Below are positions 1 through 12,279 of a stretch of 64,000 bases of DNA, piece after piece. The notes under the pieces were generated by a model that saw only the letters and a list, made by a program, of their open reading frames with translations, was not told where the DNA came from and did no database searches. Positions within the stretch are counted from its first letter, which is position 1, and each line of letters opens with the position of its first letter. The position numbers were made by a program, and so were the translations under genes. The DNA is from Filosporella fistucella (taxonomy: Eukaryota > Ascomycota > Leotiomycetes > Helotiales), in NCBI GenBank assembly GCA_030077755.1, contig JAQJZZ010000020.1, forward strand, positions 496,001 to 560,000. The letters are read 5' to 3'.

Positions 1-303
1 TTTCAAATCATCAATGTAAAATTCGAATTCCTCCTGCTTATACGCTGAATTGAGAGGAGCAGCAATAGCTCTCTGCCATGCTGCTGCGAGAAAAGCAACG
101 ATAAATTCGTATGTATTCGGGAGAGCGATCGATACTGCTGCTTGTGGAGTGACGCCTAGCCTCGCAAGCTTCTTTTGGAAAGAGAGGATCTCGGCAGAAA
201 GTTCTTTGTACGATACTTTCAGAGGTTGAGTTTTGCTTGGGATGATGATTGCCGTAGCATTTTCCCCCGCAGAGAAGGAATTGGAGAGGGTTGTTGCAGC
301 CAT
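1..303 (-). CDS. AMP-binding acyl-CoA synthetase, N-terminal part (cut by window edge)
   Basis: The minus strand is open from an ATG at 301-303 to the left edge, giving 101 residues. They read as the start of the acyl-adenylate-forming superfamily: an opening with SNSFSAGENATAIIIPSKTQ, then VSYKELSAEI, then the A-domain segment ALPNTYEFIVAFLAAAWQRA and the N/P-LNSAYKQEEFEFYIDD stretch. That last segment resembles peroxisomal oxalate/acyl-CoA ligases of the Pcs60/Fat2 type, which activate a carboxylic acid with ATP and CoA. The AMP-binding signature and C-terminal lid lie outside the window, so the substrate cannot be judged. It is divergent with the SPF45-like gene, with 377 bp between the two starts. 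The family call is firm; the subfamily is inference. Confidence 0.8.
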   Translation of the reverse strand, partial: MAATTLSNSFSAGENATAIIIPSKTQPLKVSYKELSAEILSFQKKLARLGVTPQAAVSIALPNTYEFIVAFLAAAWQRAIAAPLNSAYKQEEFEFYIDDLK

Positions 304-680
304 ACTTCGTTGGTGGAATTATTTACAAAAAATACCGATGAAGTAACTAAAAGTCTTGGGAGTGATGATCAGCAGAGGAAGTGACTTTCAGATGACAACT
401 CTTTTAATACAAGTAATGAGGGATATTAGGATTTCAGGAGAAGAATATTTCAGCCAGCTTCAGTCTCAAATTTCCTGCGTCCGGTGACGTTTGATCTTTG
501 AGCTCCTTATCATACCCAGATGCCGATACAGGACTTAGTGAAGCACCGCCGTAGCTTTATCGGATTGCGTGATGAACCCCTGTCTTCACGTGACCGTGGT
601 AATAGCCTCACACTCGAGGCTGTAGATTTGAGCTGCTAGTTGCGCTTGTGATTCTTCGACAAGAAATAGAGGCATTCATC
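304..680. promoter_or_regulatory. Shared divergent promoter region
   Basis: This 377-bp gap separates the ATG of the acyl-CoA synthetase (minus) from that of the SPF45-like gene (plus) and must hold both promoters. I recognise no specific factor site. An in-frame ATG at 648 would extend the SPF45-like protein by 11 residues; 681 was preferred because the following sequence starts like the family. Confidence 0.5.
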
Positions 681-2314
681 ATGTCGAATTCTTCGAATAC
701 ACCAGGTCCTAGAGGTCTCTCTCTATATGCAAACCTACTTGATCCCGATTCTTCGGCACCTGGAACGATTTCTAAAGGTCCTGTTGTCTTCAAGAATGCC
801 GAACCAGCAGATGAAGCTTCAAAGAAACCGCAGATAGATTCTGGTAATTGGTCCTTTTCAAATATAACTTTCAAATATAACTGGGGCTCTACTTATGTTT
901 TGTCCATCAAATAGCTGCATTGCGATTCCAACCTACCAAAAGGCCACAATTGTCGCAGAAACCGAAACCAAAATCCTCATTCCCAAAGCCCCCTCCAGCA
1001 GACACTTCAACCCAGCGAACTGCCCCTCCTAATGTATCTGCACCATCAAGTGCTGCTAGACCAGCCAAGACCACATTAGCGGATTGGACTGGCGGCGATG
1101 ATGAGGATGTAAATGGTTTTTACGGAGGAGAGAAACGACAACGAGGAGGGCGAAAAAGGAAGAAGAACAAGCATCGAGAAGAACATGTCGTTGTTCAAGA
1201 CTGGGACGATATTTATGATCCTACGCGTCCAAATAACTACGAAGAGTACAAGAATAGTGATGAGAAAGTAAGGGAAGTGAGAGAATGGAAGGATAGATTA
1301 TACGCACACAGAATGGCAAGGAAAGCTTCTAGCGACAAGAGCAGTGATGAGGAAGACTATCGGCCGCAGATGGGCAGTAAGTAAACCATTCCAGACTTCG
1401 ATTTTTGATCTAACGAGCTTAGAACAATTTGCACCACCCCCGAATTACTCTTTTGCGCCTCCTCCCATCGGCTCTCCTCCTCGAAAGCCAACGGGATCTT
1501 TCAGCCCTAAATCACCTCTTAATGAAATACCGCCACCGCCGCCTCTGGAAATTGCCCCTCCTGCACCTGAAGTATTACCTGCAGGAGCCATATCTCGAGC
1601 CCCTGTACGCTACAATCTCCCACCACCACCAGAGGAAATTCCAAGTTCAGAAGCAGAATTAGAGAAGGCACTCGCGGCAGAGAAGTCTGACGAAGAGCCT
1701 TCAGAGGATACCCCACGTTCTTTACGACCTGGACAACAAGGATTCGCTGAACGACTCATGTCCAAATATGGATGGAGTAAAGGAAAAGGTTTGGGTGCCG
1801 AGGAGTCTGGAATTGTAAATCCTCTGCGAGTACAGATTGAGAAGAGGAAGAAGAAATCTGATGCTGAGGGTGGTGGGTTTAGGGATCCAGGTGGAAGAGG
1901 AAAGATTATAGGTGGGAAGAGGAAGGAGCCCGAGAAGGATAATGAAGTCGGCAAATTTGGTCCTATGAGTGAAGTAATTGTGTTGAGAGGAATGGTAGAT
2001 GGCATGAATCTGGACGAAGAAGTTGAGGGATCAGGAGATGGAGGGATCATGCAAGAAATTGGGGATGAGTGTGCTGAAAAGTATGGGCGAGTAGAGAGGG
2101 TTTACATTGATCGACATGGCTCAGCTCCAAAAGTGTTTGTCAAGTTCACTAGTCCGTTATCAGCTTTGAGGGTAAGTGGAGCTCTATTTTTGAATGATGG
2201 CTTACTAATTATATACAGGCAGTCAATGCACTGGAAGGAAGGATATTTAATGGTAATACCATTTCTGCTCTCTTTTACGAGACAGAAAAATTTGAGCAAG
2301 GTATCTACGAGTAG
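681..2314 (+). CDS. SPF45/DRT111-like splicing factor (G-patch plus C-terminal RRM)
   Basis: Four exons: 681-843, 915-1376, 1423-2171 and 2219-2314, giving 489 residues. The protein opens with a LYANLL motif near the N terminus, as in SPF45 (RBM17). A long Pro- and Lys-rich disordered middle follows, then a G-patch at about residues 315-345 (GFAERLMSKYGWSKGKGLG) and a C-terminal RRM of the U2AF-homology type (from about 390, with the RNP-like KVFVKFTSPLSALRAVNAL split by the last intron). SPF45 proteins act in the nucleus in 3' splice-site selection, and the UHM binds tryptophan-containing ligands of other splicing factors. The three introns are 71, 46 and 47 bp with canonical ends, and each junction keeps phase. 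Nothing looks broken. Confidence 0.88.
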
Positions 2315-2858
2315 AAATATGATATTTCCACAAGATTCGCGTTCCCGCTCTTGATCTAGTGAAGATAGTCTTCTTATCGTCTCTTATGCTCGCCTCGGAG
2401 TGGTAAGCTGTCAGCTAAGGTTCCAAGCATCTTGTATTATTAATGTCTATGATACGGCTCTGCTGATGCCTAGGAACTTGATCTTGGAGGACAGACCTGG
2501 CTGAGCTGCTATGAACAAGTATCATCTTGCACGAGGAGAGATATGAGTATTGAACCTCATTCAGGGTACTCAGCAACCAAGTACTTTGCTGGACCGCCCT
2601 CAGCCAAAAGTTAGAAATCCAGCCACGAAGTCACAACAGTGTCAAAGATCACAGGCTTCCCTCTAGCGAGACCTAAACTTCCGGCATTTTCTTCGAAGCT
2701 ATCAACACCATGAAGCCTTTCATCACTTCAAGAGAAAAGTCAAGCGCAATACCTAAGAGTTGATGATTTGTTAAGAAGAACTGGTACTGTGGGTACGCCC
2801 TCAAATCTCGTTATATTAAGCAATGAGGTAAGCATTTCGCCTTCATTTCGTTGGTTTT
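2315..2858. other. Intergenic, no gene seen
   Basis: Downstream of the SPF45-like gene. I see only short frames without coding character and no repeats. Confidence 0.5.
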
Positions 2859-3534
2859 TCAATAGTCGTATATAGCGCGATAAGCTCTATCGTCTTCCTC
2901 CACGTCAATATTTCCTAAGTCACACTCATGGCCGTCTAGGTCCCTATCACTACTACTATTCTCAATGTCCTCAATCTCACTCTCGACATCCCTATCATCC
3001 TCCACACTTTGTCCAAAACTAGGCCCTCCACTCTCCGTACCATATCCTCTGCACCATTCTCCTCTACCCCATTCGCGTCCTCCTCCTCCTCCTCCTCCTC
3101 CTCCTCCTCCTCCTCCTCCTCCTCCTCCTCCTCCTCCTCCTCCTCCTACTCACCCAGCACAACCACCCTCTTCACCCTAACCTCCACCTGTTCACCCTCC
3201 CCCGCATTCCTACACCTCCACCAACTTTCTCCCTCCCCACTCTCTCCCACTTCACACTCCTTTCCTCAGCCAACGGGAACTCTTCTCTCACTACCCTCTT
3301 CAACGCCCTATTTGCGAGTGGAAAAGAGGAATATATACCATGGATCACATGGATTGGATCGATGCCGTGAGGGGGAGAGACGAGGACCGTGAGGATGAAT
3401 ACTTCCGCCGATGTTGGAGGAGAGGGTGAGGGAGTAAGAGAAAGCTTGCGCTGGCGTTTAGACGGAGGAGGAGTAGAGGATGAGGGAGTTGGAGATGGAG
3501 AGGTGGAGGTGCGCTTTTGGAGGGCTGGAGGCAT
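2859..3534 (-). CDS. Hypothetical protein, frame disrupted, model uncertain
   Basis: The best supported part is an ATG-started minus frame at 3534-3172 (120 residues). It has a Ser/Pro-rich N terminus with a basic KRQRK patch, then a folded-looking segment (FILTVLVSPPHGIDPIHVIHG, SSFPLANRALKRVV). After residue about 86 the coding character moves to another frame (EGEQVEVRVKRVVVLGE, then TAG at 3149-3151), which a 1- or 2-nt frameshift near 3255-3265 would explain. That segment ends at a perfect GTGAGT donor whose downstream side is the TCC/GGA microsatellite. Beyond the repeat another minus frame is acidic (EDDRDVESEIEDIE) down to TGA at 2859. I cannot join these pieces cleanly. No family is recognised. 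Confidence 0.35.
3078..3146. repeat. (TCC)23 trinucleotide microsatellite
   Basis: Twenty-three uninterrupted TCC units on the plus strand (GGA/GAG on the minus). The poly-Ser, poly-Pro and poly-Glu frames that cross it are products of the repeat, not evidence for genes. Confidence 0.95.
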
Positions 3535-4557
3535 AGATTATTTGTCAGGTTAAGTAGGTGAGGTGATAGGGGGAGCTAATGATATTAGAGTGTCTGATTT
3601 CGTTTGCTTGGAGTGCATTAGCAGGACAATGACTAAGTTTTGTTTTGGTATAATGATAATTGTTTGAATATATCCCAGGGAATATGTGATGTTAAGAATT
3701 TAGCATGATTAGATTTTCAAGCTGTGTAAGTTCGATATAGCATGTTAGAATCAATTCCCCGAGCGATGTGAGATAAGCTAAGCATGTAATGTAGGAAATA
3801 GTTGCAAGGAAATTGAAAAAGTGGAGCAACTAGCAGACTTACAGGTGAAATATTTAAACCGGCTATGAGTAGATTACCTATCTCGATATGAATTGCAACT
3901 TGTATAGCAGAGTCATTGGATGAGTTTCCCACCTCATTGTAATATATTGTGCAACGTGATACGGCTTCCTTCCTACTTTGTAAATTGCTCCTACACTTAC
4001 TTCCCCTCTCATCACCACATCCAACTTTCATCTCAAGCGTTCACCATATATCTCCTTCTCCAACGTACATTCTATTCCCAGACCCGTTTCATTTCGCTCT
4101 GCAGGGCAGAACAACACCCTCTTATCACCACTTGAGAGGCAAAGCTTGAAAGTATTTTTCTCGAGGCATATATAGGGATTCATGTCCATTTCACATACAG
4201 TATGTCAATTCTCTAATGCTAGTCTACTCAAGGGGTATATCTCGATATGCAACATTCCAGACGCCGACGCCTTTCCCTTTCCTGGGGATTTTATTTTTTG
4301 GTTTCACTGTACAATCTCCTCCCCAAACGAATTTTTCTGGTCCTTCTCCCTCGATACAAATCAAGTGATTACTTGTGCCACTTCATATACCCCACCGTCA
4401 TTGCCTGGGCTCGACGGAGTACCTGCCATCGCCGTTCGTAAATGTCTTCAGACATCAAATTCCTGACGTCTGTTGGCAATGCGAATCGGGAGCTCGAGGG
4501 GCGGTGCCCCAGTCGTCGATTGCCCCAAATGTGTCTTCTAATCCAGCGCGTATGTTT
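3535..4557. other. Intergenic, no gene supported
   Basis: About 1 kb between the uncertain gene and the end of the reductase. Several frames of 60-100 codons exist on both strands, but none shows domain-like sequence or splice logic. Confidence 0.45.
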
Positions 4558-5622
4558 TCAGCGTCGCTTCGAAGATTTTGCAGAAGCCTTCTGCTTCGCT
4601 CGTAGCTCGAGATAGTGTCCCACGACGCTGACCACTTGCTCTTCAAATCCCATATGCGTGAATCCAAACGTATTTTCCGTCAAGCTCGTATCTACAGATA
4701 GCCAGTGTGTATCTGCAGATCCAGAATTGGGAAGTGAGCCCTTCGAAACAGCTTCGGGAAATTCCCTCCAGACAATATCCTTCACTTCATCCCAGACTGT
4801 CGGCTGGCTCAATATATAACTCGCATTGCCTGGCACGATAGGATCCAATGCCTGAACATGAGTTCTGGCAACATCGTCATTATGTACTGTTGCCCCTGCC
4901 ATACTGCCGAAATGCTTTCCTAGCACAATACCTAAAATCAAAGCATTTGTACCCTTCAATGCCTCTCTTGGCCAAGCAGCCAACTCATTTCTCCCCTCAA
5001 CATAGCTGGGATGTAGATGTATGACATCAAAAGATGGCTCGTTATCCCTCACCCAACTCTCTGCCGCTTCCAGTGCTGCAACCTTGGATGCAGAGTACGC
5101 CTCAAATTCGCTTGCATAAGGACCTGGCACAAATGGTATTCGATCGGTTGGCAAAATGCGTCGCGAGCTGCATTCGTCTCCGGTCATCTGCTCGATCGGT
5201 ACCAAAGCCGTAATCGAGCTCGTGATCACTACTCTTCGTACGCCTCCTCTCTTGTGTGCTGCTGCCAATATGCCCAACGTCCCACGGACTGCCGGCTCGA
5301 CGAAAAAGGCTTCGTGTTGGTTGAGAGGTAATTCCTTCCCTGTGTTTAGAGGAGAGGCAATGTGTATTATATATGAAATGCCGCGGACGGCTTCGTTGTA
5401 GGCATTTGGAGCGGAGATGTCGGGGATGATGGTAAATGTCAATCGAGATCCTGGATGTATAGAGCGAATTTCGGGATGAGAAGAGATAAGATTGGCCTTT
5501 GCTTGTGAACGGACGGCTGCGCGGACAGTGTAGCCCGATGTAAGGGCATAGACCAGAGTTCTGAAGCCGATATGGCCTGTGGCGCCAGTTATTAAGACGA
5601 TACTTGGAGCAGAGACTGCCAT
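4558..5622 (-). CDS. NAD(P)-dependent reductase, extended SDR (dihydroflavonol-4-reductase-like)
   Basis: Single exon, 354 residues from the ATG at 5620-5622. An upstream in-frame Met at 5730 adds a hydrophobic stretch that does not fit the family. The N terminus holds the Rossmann motif TGATGHIG (residues 12-19) after a beta strand. The catalytic pair appears as ITSS (133-136) and YSASK (176-180), with the active Tyr at 176 and Lys at 180. Length and order match atypical/extended SDRs such as DFR, methylglyoxal and ketone reductases, which reduce carbonyls with NADPH in the cytosol. The Ala/Lys/Ser-rich tail is probably disordered. The substrate cannot be told, and no biosynthetic neighbours suggest a cluster. 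Confidence 0.87.
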   Translation of the reverse strand: MAVSAPSIVLITGATGHIGFRTLVYALTSGYTVRAAVRSQAKANLISSHPEIRSIHPGSRLTFTIIPDISAPNAYNEAVRGISYIIHIASPLNTGKELPLNQHEAFFVEPAVRGTLGILAAAHKRGGVRRVVITSSITALVPIEQMTGDECSSRRILPTDRIPFVPGPYASEFEAYSASKVAALEAAESWVRDNEPSFDVIHLHPSYVEGRNELAAWPREALKGTNALILGIVLGKHFGSMAGATVHNDDVARTHVQALDPIVPGNASYILSQPTVWDEVKDIVWREFPEAVSKGSLPNSGSADTHWLSVDTSLTENTFGFTHMGFEEQVVSVVGHYLELRAKQKASAKSSKRR

Positions 5623-6902
5623 CGTATATGTCTCAAGGGAGGGTTGAGAGATGCGGGGTATAAGGGGATCTTCAAGAAATATCGAAATGATATTAATATT
5701 GAGCAGTATTGATATATTGACGATGATCAAGTACCAGAGGTGGATTTTGAGAGAGGGGTCCCATGGCGGAGACCTTATATGTGGACAAAGTTCTGGGCCT
5801 TTGACTTGGATATCTTGCTGGTGGTGTGAAAAGGGGGTATTGGGCTCGGAGATCGCGATGACGGAAGCAAGCGAAAGTGCTAATGTACTTCCCTGGAACG
5901 CACTGCGCCACTACTGAACATCTCCCCTACTCCGATGTTAAGCAACGACGCGCCCTACGAACACAGCTCAGGGTAGAACCAATCCCACGTTGTGGCGCTT
6001 CTGGCTCTGTCGACTACTGGCGAGAGTCTCAAGACTGGAACGACCCGTTTCCCAGCGGGCGGTGACAGCGGTGAGTTTTGGCTGGAAAGGCATTGGCTTA
6101 CGCTTGAAAACCTTTATTTCGCAAGGCATGACCTGCTATTGTGGTCCTCTATGGACTAGATGTCTGACGTGTGATCGAGCTTTTTTCGGCCTTTCGGCCA
6201 TTAGCCTACGAATCGCAAAAGGCTATTCAAAGCCTACCAACAAGTCCAATACACGAGCCCGAACTCAGCAATCATGCAAGCTCGTTCGCATCAGCAACCA
6301 GTCAATATCAATAGCACAAAAGCCTCCGTCATCAATTCGACTTGTCGCTTTCCTATGAAAGGTGAATAAACATGAGGATGTATATCGGTTCTGTGCGTAA
6401 GGCAGGGAGGTAAGGTCGATCCAGCCTTTCGGGCACCGGGTCAGCCTATGAGACTCGCCTAAAATAGGGGAAACTATAATTCAGCTCGCGACCCCACTGT
6501 TTCTCAAACCTCCACGGGAACTTTATGTATACGGAGGTAGATATGCATGAAGAGTCAGAAATTAGATGAACGATCTCCTTTGCTGATGTGGACATATGTG
6601 GGTTCGAGCACGCAGCTGCATCATGCGAAAGTCCTGACGGGATTGTTGGTGTAATGAAAAGAGAATACTGGATTTGCTGTGCCTGGTGCAAACGAAACAC
6701 ACAGAGCGTGAGGTTTTGCTGATGTAGGATGGACTTGGGCAGTCGTCAAACAGCCCAGTTATCCGGGGGTTCTTGTCAATTGCGGTATGAGATGAAGTTT
6801 GCAGGTGTCACGACAAGTTCCTATTATGTTACCTCCACGATCCTTCGTCGTTTTATCATTAAGTATCCAAAATCCGAATCCAATGCGCTCCCCGATCCCA
6901 AT
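5623..6902. other. Intergenic, no gene supported
   Basis: About 1.3 kb between the start of the reductase and the end of the FAD enzyme, holding the reductase promoter. The largest frames (for example 5990-6358 plus) have no recognisable features. Confidence 0.45.
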
Positions 6903-8599
6903 TCAAAAATAGGATGTAACAACATCCAACCCCGCTCTCAACGCAAACTCCACCGTCTCAAATCCATTCAATCCAGAAGCGTAGTACGTTTTACTCTTAC
7001 CCTGCAGCGCATTGAACTTATCATAATACCCCGCAGCCAACTGCGCCGAGTCGAAATGCGGGAAATAGTCATTCTCCTGAAATCCCAAGATATCTTTATC
7101 TGTCACCGGTTTCGCGACTGAAGTTGGATCTCGCACATCTCTGTTTACGGTTGAAAGACCCTCTTTCAAGAGTGTTTTGGCTTGTTCATAGGTCTGGTTC
7201 CCGCGGTATGGACCCCATGACCACGTTGTGGCGATATTCGAATCTTTGAATAGATAGATGAAGTCTATTGGGCCGCCGGTCGCTGGAGGAGGTAGGTTGG
7301 CTGCTGTACTTAGAGCGGCGTAATTGATATCGCGCGGTGTTTGTAGGCGAACTGCACCGGAGAAGTACTCCGTTGTTCCTACGGGAGTGAAGACCGTCTC
7401 TTCATCGGGAGAGAGTTTCAGATTTGCAGCTTTGAGTGCTGAAATCGTAGGTGGGAAGGCGAGGATGAGTTGAGAGCATTGCTGTTTTTGGCGCTGCTTG
7501 CCGCGTTGGTTACGGCTGCGGCCATTTTCTTTGCAGTTCTCGGCCTCGTACTCGATCGCTGGGTTGCTACCCGATCGATCTGTGTAACGTCAGCTCCGAT
7601 CGAGGACAGAAAATTCTCCTATCTTTCCGACTGGGACACAATACTCGAGACTTACCAATCTTGCTGATGGAGGTTCCGAGATAGATGGGTCCTTTGAGGG
7701 TCTTTGTAGCGAATTCGACGAAGACTTTGTGGAAATCTGGGATGGTTCAGCTTGAGATTTTCATTATTTAAATTTTGAGTACTAACCGATGAGATACACT
7801 TCGTGTACGCTGGCAAAGAACCCAAGGATATCGGGCGTCAAGTATTGTAACATGTAAAGCTGAGCAAGGTTAGGTATCAAGTGGCAACAAGAAGTGAAAA
7901 ACCTACGATCGGAACTTCCCTCAAGTCACCATATCCAAATGCTACCATAGCTTGAACGAACAGAACAGGCAAAGCCTGGAAATTATTGGCTGCAAGCCAC
8001 TGCGCTGTGGAAACGGTAAGTTCTTGTGGAACACCATTCTGTTGAAACAATCAGCCTTGCAGGTAATATGCCAAAAAATCTCAGACGCCTACCTTATATC
8101 CTACAACAGCATACGGCGCGAATATCGTTTGCCAGTACACTGCATAGCGTTGAAACTCCTGTCCTACAAGCTGTGCAAAAGCCGCCGATACTGCAGGTCC
8201 AGGAACAGCAAGTCCGGACGTGGCATTGAACAGCCATCGTTCATTCGTCACAAATGGTACTGAAAGGACTCCCGAAGCGGCAATGACTTTCAAAGTTTCT
8301 GTGTATGTTGCGTTTGAGAATAGAAGAGCGCCCAAAGGATGATATGTGCCACTTGAAGGAGTTAGCAGATACTAATGTAACGACGTCGGACAATACTTTT
8401 CGTAAACGACCTGGCTTTTCCCTCCGACTGCGGCTTGTTTCTCGAAGAGCACGACTTTCCGACCCAGGCTTTCGAGTTTATTTGCTGCTATCAGACCGGC
8501 GGGACCGGCCCCCACGATGCAGACTGGAAACGTGGCTGGCGCTGCAGAAGAAAAAGTAAAGAGAGCCGCTAAGCCCAGCAGGAGGTTTTGGTACCGCAT
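6903..8599 (-). CDS. Secreted FAD-dependent oxidoreductase (amine-oxidase-like)
   Basis: Six exons on the minus strand: 8397-8599, 8093-8351, 7907-8038, 7787-7859, 7656-7736 and 6903-7579, for 474 residues. All junctions keep frame, and the introns show CTAAC/CTGAT branch sites. Residues 1-20 form a signal peptide (MRYQNLLLGLAALFTFSSAA). The dinucleotide-binding motif VCIVGAGPAGLIAANKLESL follows, with GAGPAG at 30-35 and a strand ending in Glu (VVLFEKQ) that would bind the ribose. The remainder fits the NAD(P)-binding Rossmann-like / flavin amine oxidase fold of fungal secreted proteins. The substrate is unknown. It is flanked by long spacers without related genes. Confidence 0.82.
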
Positions 8600-10088
8600 T
8601 TTTCCGTGGAAGTGATGGTGTAACGGCTGTTTGATAGAGAAACTTGTTTGAACAAAATGTTTCGTGTAAAGAGATACAAATTTAAGCTACTTGGAGCCCT
8701 TTTAATCGCAAATCAATAGCTCAAGACTGCTTAGGCTTCAGCTGCAGTCTGCAATTCAGCACCAACTTGCTAACTAGAACTTACGTTACGGAGACCACCA
8801 TCTTAACTCAAGTGGGAGGTATGCTGAATTTAAAAACAGCCTCCAAGTGCCAAGGAGATTACTAGGCTGATGAGGAGATTGACGTGGCTGATGTTTTGTT
8901 CGTCGATAGCACTAATCCTCGTGAAGAGCATCGTCAACAAGACTTTCAGCCTGTGTGTGGCGTCGCATTTCTGCATTATATCGGCGTTTAGAAGAAGAAA
9001 TGTCCACGCAAAATAAGGCATGTTTCTTCTGTGAAATAAGTCTCAGCCTATTTCTCGCGCCACCATATAAATCCTCAACCAACAGACGCGAGCAGCGCAT
9101 CGGATAGGGCAACAGCTGCGTTGGAAGGAATAGCATTTCACCAACAGACTGTAAGGGCTATATTCATTCGTGTTACCCATACTGAAGCTATTTTTCTTAG
9201 GTGATTGAGTCATGTGCTGTCTGGCTGAGCTGTCGAATTTTAAGTTGATCATGCCGTTTTTTCCAGCTGCCGTGTGACGCGCCAGTGGCTTGATCCATGT
9301 CTGCGAAAGAGAGAGAGAGAGACATTTGCGGCTGAAGGTCTCGACTGGAAACGAGAACGCCACTAGTATGAATGCATAGGGCCAAGAGTTCTGAGGCATG
9401 GATCTCTGGATTACATGTGAGATGTCTTAATCTATATTTAAGCTCTGTTGGAGATTGAATATTCATAATGATTTCGAAGGGTAGAGTGTTTGTAGAGTGT
9501 TTGTAGAGTGTTATATGGGGATGAGTTATTCAAGGGAGTAGAGAAATTGATAGAGACAGTTTACAAACCCGTTGTTTGGGGCTCTTTTAAGGTGTGTTCC
9601 ACTGGATTTTAGAAAGTCAAAAGAGAGTTTCAGGGCTGAGGTACCTGCCGCCGCATGCTGAAAGTCGCCATAATTCGCTTCCAGACCTCTTCTGCCAGAT
9701 AGAGATTTTGCTCACTCCGGCTTTACTGATTCTCTAATAAAAGTGTTAGAGGCAATTATTCGGAGAACAGCATATTATCCTTATGATGGATAGCTCATCA
9801 ACATATGTACAAGTACAAGTACTATAGGTAGGTAAGGCAAACAGACAAGGGGGTCATTCCTGTAATGCGGGTGATAATTACCCCGCATTGGCTTGGCATT
9901 GTATTATTCAACACCATGAGATGTTGCGATGTTGCGATATATCTGAAAGACTATCCAAATAAAAGCAAAAATACAAGACTTATTTTATGCAATTTCACAG
10001 TTGCATTTTCTCTTAAGTTATCAGCACAATTTGCGCTCCTAGAGAGCGAACTGAGAAGGCTTTGTAAATCTTGATCCGCTCACTCAAA
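8600..10088. other. Intergenic spacer with minor repeats
   Basis: About 1.5 kb between the FAD enzyme and the HET gene, holding both promoters. It contains a short (GA)n run near 9309-9322 and three copies of an 11-bp unit at 9481-9513. No gene is supported. Confidence 0.5.
9481..9513. repeat. Three tandem copies of GTAGAGTGTTT
   Basis: Units start at 9481, 9492 and 9503; the last copy differs at its final base. Confidence 0.85.
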
Positions 10089-12279
10089 ATGGGTCACTTC
10101 ATGAAGTTAGATGGCGGCAAAAATGTATTTCTGTCCTTCGGCGATGTCGAACCTTCGATGCTGGTAAAAGAAGATGAGCCTGTGGGAAGTCCACCTGAAT
10201 TCAACTTTTATTCTGATGGGATCTGCTCCTCACCCGAAATATTTTGCAAAGGCTGTCAACAAATCGACTTCAACATCATACAACAAACGAAACCTCGTCG
10301 CATATATGACTTGGAACAACCACATTGTTCGAGGTCCTTACATGGAACCGTTTCTCACTCGGAAACTTACTCTCTTCGCTTCCTATTCGATGATATTAGT
10401 AAGATTACTTGCGAGGCTTGCAAATTTGTTGTCGCTGCTGCTTCTAAGACATCTGGAGCACCGTTGTACACCATAAGCCTTGGGTTACCACCAGACCCGC
10501 TGAAAGAGGAGACTGATCCTTTTTATCGTATGTCTGCTAGACTGCGGGTCTTGGATGTAGATGGCATTGATAAATTCAAGCCAGCTCGAGTGTGGGGACC
10601 ATCGATCAATCAACAGATACTAAGCCATGAACACTCCAACGAGATAAGTATTATGAGTATTGCTGCAGACCGGGGTAGGTATAGAGTACCGAAAGTTAAC
10701 ATTTAGCTCACGACATTTAGAAATTCATGATCTTTACAATCTTCCAATTCGTAAGATTGGCGCGCCTGGATCTGACCTTGGCATCGCCTTCATTCAATCA
10801 TGTCTTGCTACATGTGAAGCCAGTCATGATGCGTGTAGACTCAGTATTGTTGGATTGCCTATTCGAAATATTCCTGAATTGCCTACAAGAGTACTTGATG
10901 TCGAAGCAGAGTGCCCTTCTCGTCTGAGATTGTTCGAGACGAAATCAGGCTTTGGGAGATTTGCCACTCTCAGCCATCGTTGGGGAATTCAAAAGTTCTT
11001 GTTAGCGACCAAATCCACTTTGCAGGAGTTGCAGCAAGGAATTGATTTTGACTTGCTATCCAAAACATTTCAAGATGCAGTCTTGATCACGAGGCGGCTA
11101 GGGATCAGATATTTGTGGATTGATAGTCTATGCATTGTACAAGACGACAAGGACGATTGGGCTCGAGAATCAGAAATGATGGGAAGGATTTATGAAAATG
11201 CATTCATCAACTTTGCGTCGACTGGAAGTCATGATACTTCAATTGGATTTCTTGGACCGAGGCCAAATGAGTATCAGCACGTTAGATTTCCTGCATCATT
11301 ACAAAACCCTAATGGGCCATCAATTTATTTTACAGATCAGCCACGACCTTCTTTTTCAAATTCAGTAGACAATGCTGAGTTGAATGGCAGAGGTTGGGTT
11401 CTTCAAGAAAGGACTCTGTCGCGGCGCACAGTCCATTTCGCAAACGATCAGATATATTGGGAATGTGCTTCTTGCAAAGCTTCTGAGGATGGTCAGGTTC
11501 CATTTACCTCTTCTGAGCCAGGCCTTAAAGTTATGAAAGCATTCCAAACTCAATTTCAACATCGACCACCTGTTACATCAGACTCAATGATTCCCATTAA
11601 TACTCTTGACTTGGCTTGGGAGAAAGTCCTCACCCAGTACTCTCTCTGCAAGCTGACGTTCCCTGACGATAAGCTTCCAGCTTTACAAGGACTGGCTGAT
11701 CGTGTACATGCCAGGACGGGGTTTGACTATCACTTCGGTCATTTCTTTGATAGCTCTGACAGGCTGTCTCATTTATTGATGTGGTCTGTGAACGACGAGC
11801 TGAAATCGAGCATTCCTGCCAAGACTCGAGCACCAACATGGTCATGTCTAGCAACAGATGGTCCATTGTCGTTTTTCGATCCCGGTATATTGAAACCACT
11901 CGCGAAAATCGTGGGGCTTGAGAATGGGATACCATCTACTATCCCGAAACATATCGCGCTTCGAGTCTATGGCAAAATCCGCACAGCCAAGAAGGGACCT
12001 ACCAACGGTCTGGACGAGAGATTCTTCACCATGTTCGCGAACCAGAATCTTGGACCAGTTGAATTTGATGACCCAAAAGAGACTCCCACTGAATTTACTT
12101 GCTTGCTGATGTTTGAGAAGAAAGAATATGGGAGAGGATGGAACAGTCAGCTTGCACTCATCATGAAAGAGGTTACGAAGTGCGGTGAGGTTACTGTTTT
12201 TCGGAGAATCGGGATTGGACACGTTCACCCTGCGGGTTTCTTTGGAGCTTGTAAAGAGATGTCTATCATTATTGTATGA
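10089..12279 (+). CDS. HET-domain (heterokaryon incompatibility-type) protein
   Basis: Two exons, 10089-10674 and 10721-12279, with a 46-bp GTAGGT..TTAG intron, give 714 residues. The HET domain (PF06985) begins with FATLSHRWG (277-284) and continues with the diagnostic RYLWIDSLCIVQDDKDDW (325-342), ESEMMGRIYENAFINFAST and, later, LNGRGWVLQERTLSRRTVHF. About 270 residues precede it, as is common in HET-6/TOL-type proteins. HET proteins mediate fungal non-self recognition and can trigger regulated cell death on heterokaryon formation. No NACHT or transmembrane segment is fused to it. The C terminus ends in a hydrophobic IIIV. The exact allorecognition role is unknown. Confidence 0.9.

Noticed and set aside
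2965..3392. Poly-Pro and poly-Ser plus-strand open frames
   Set aside because: They are the (TCC)n microsatellite read in two frames, with no other coding signal.
5990..6358. 122-codon plus-strand frame
   Set aside because: Composition looks random, with no domain, signal peptide or splice partner.
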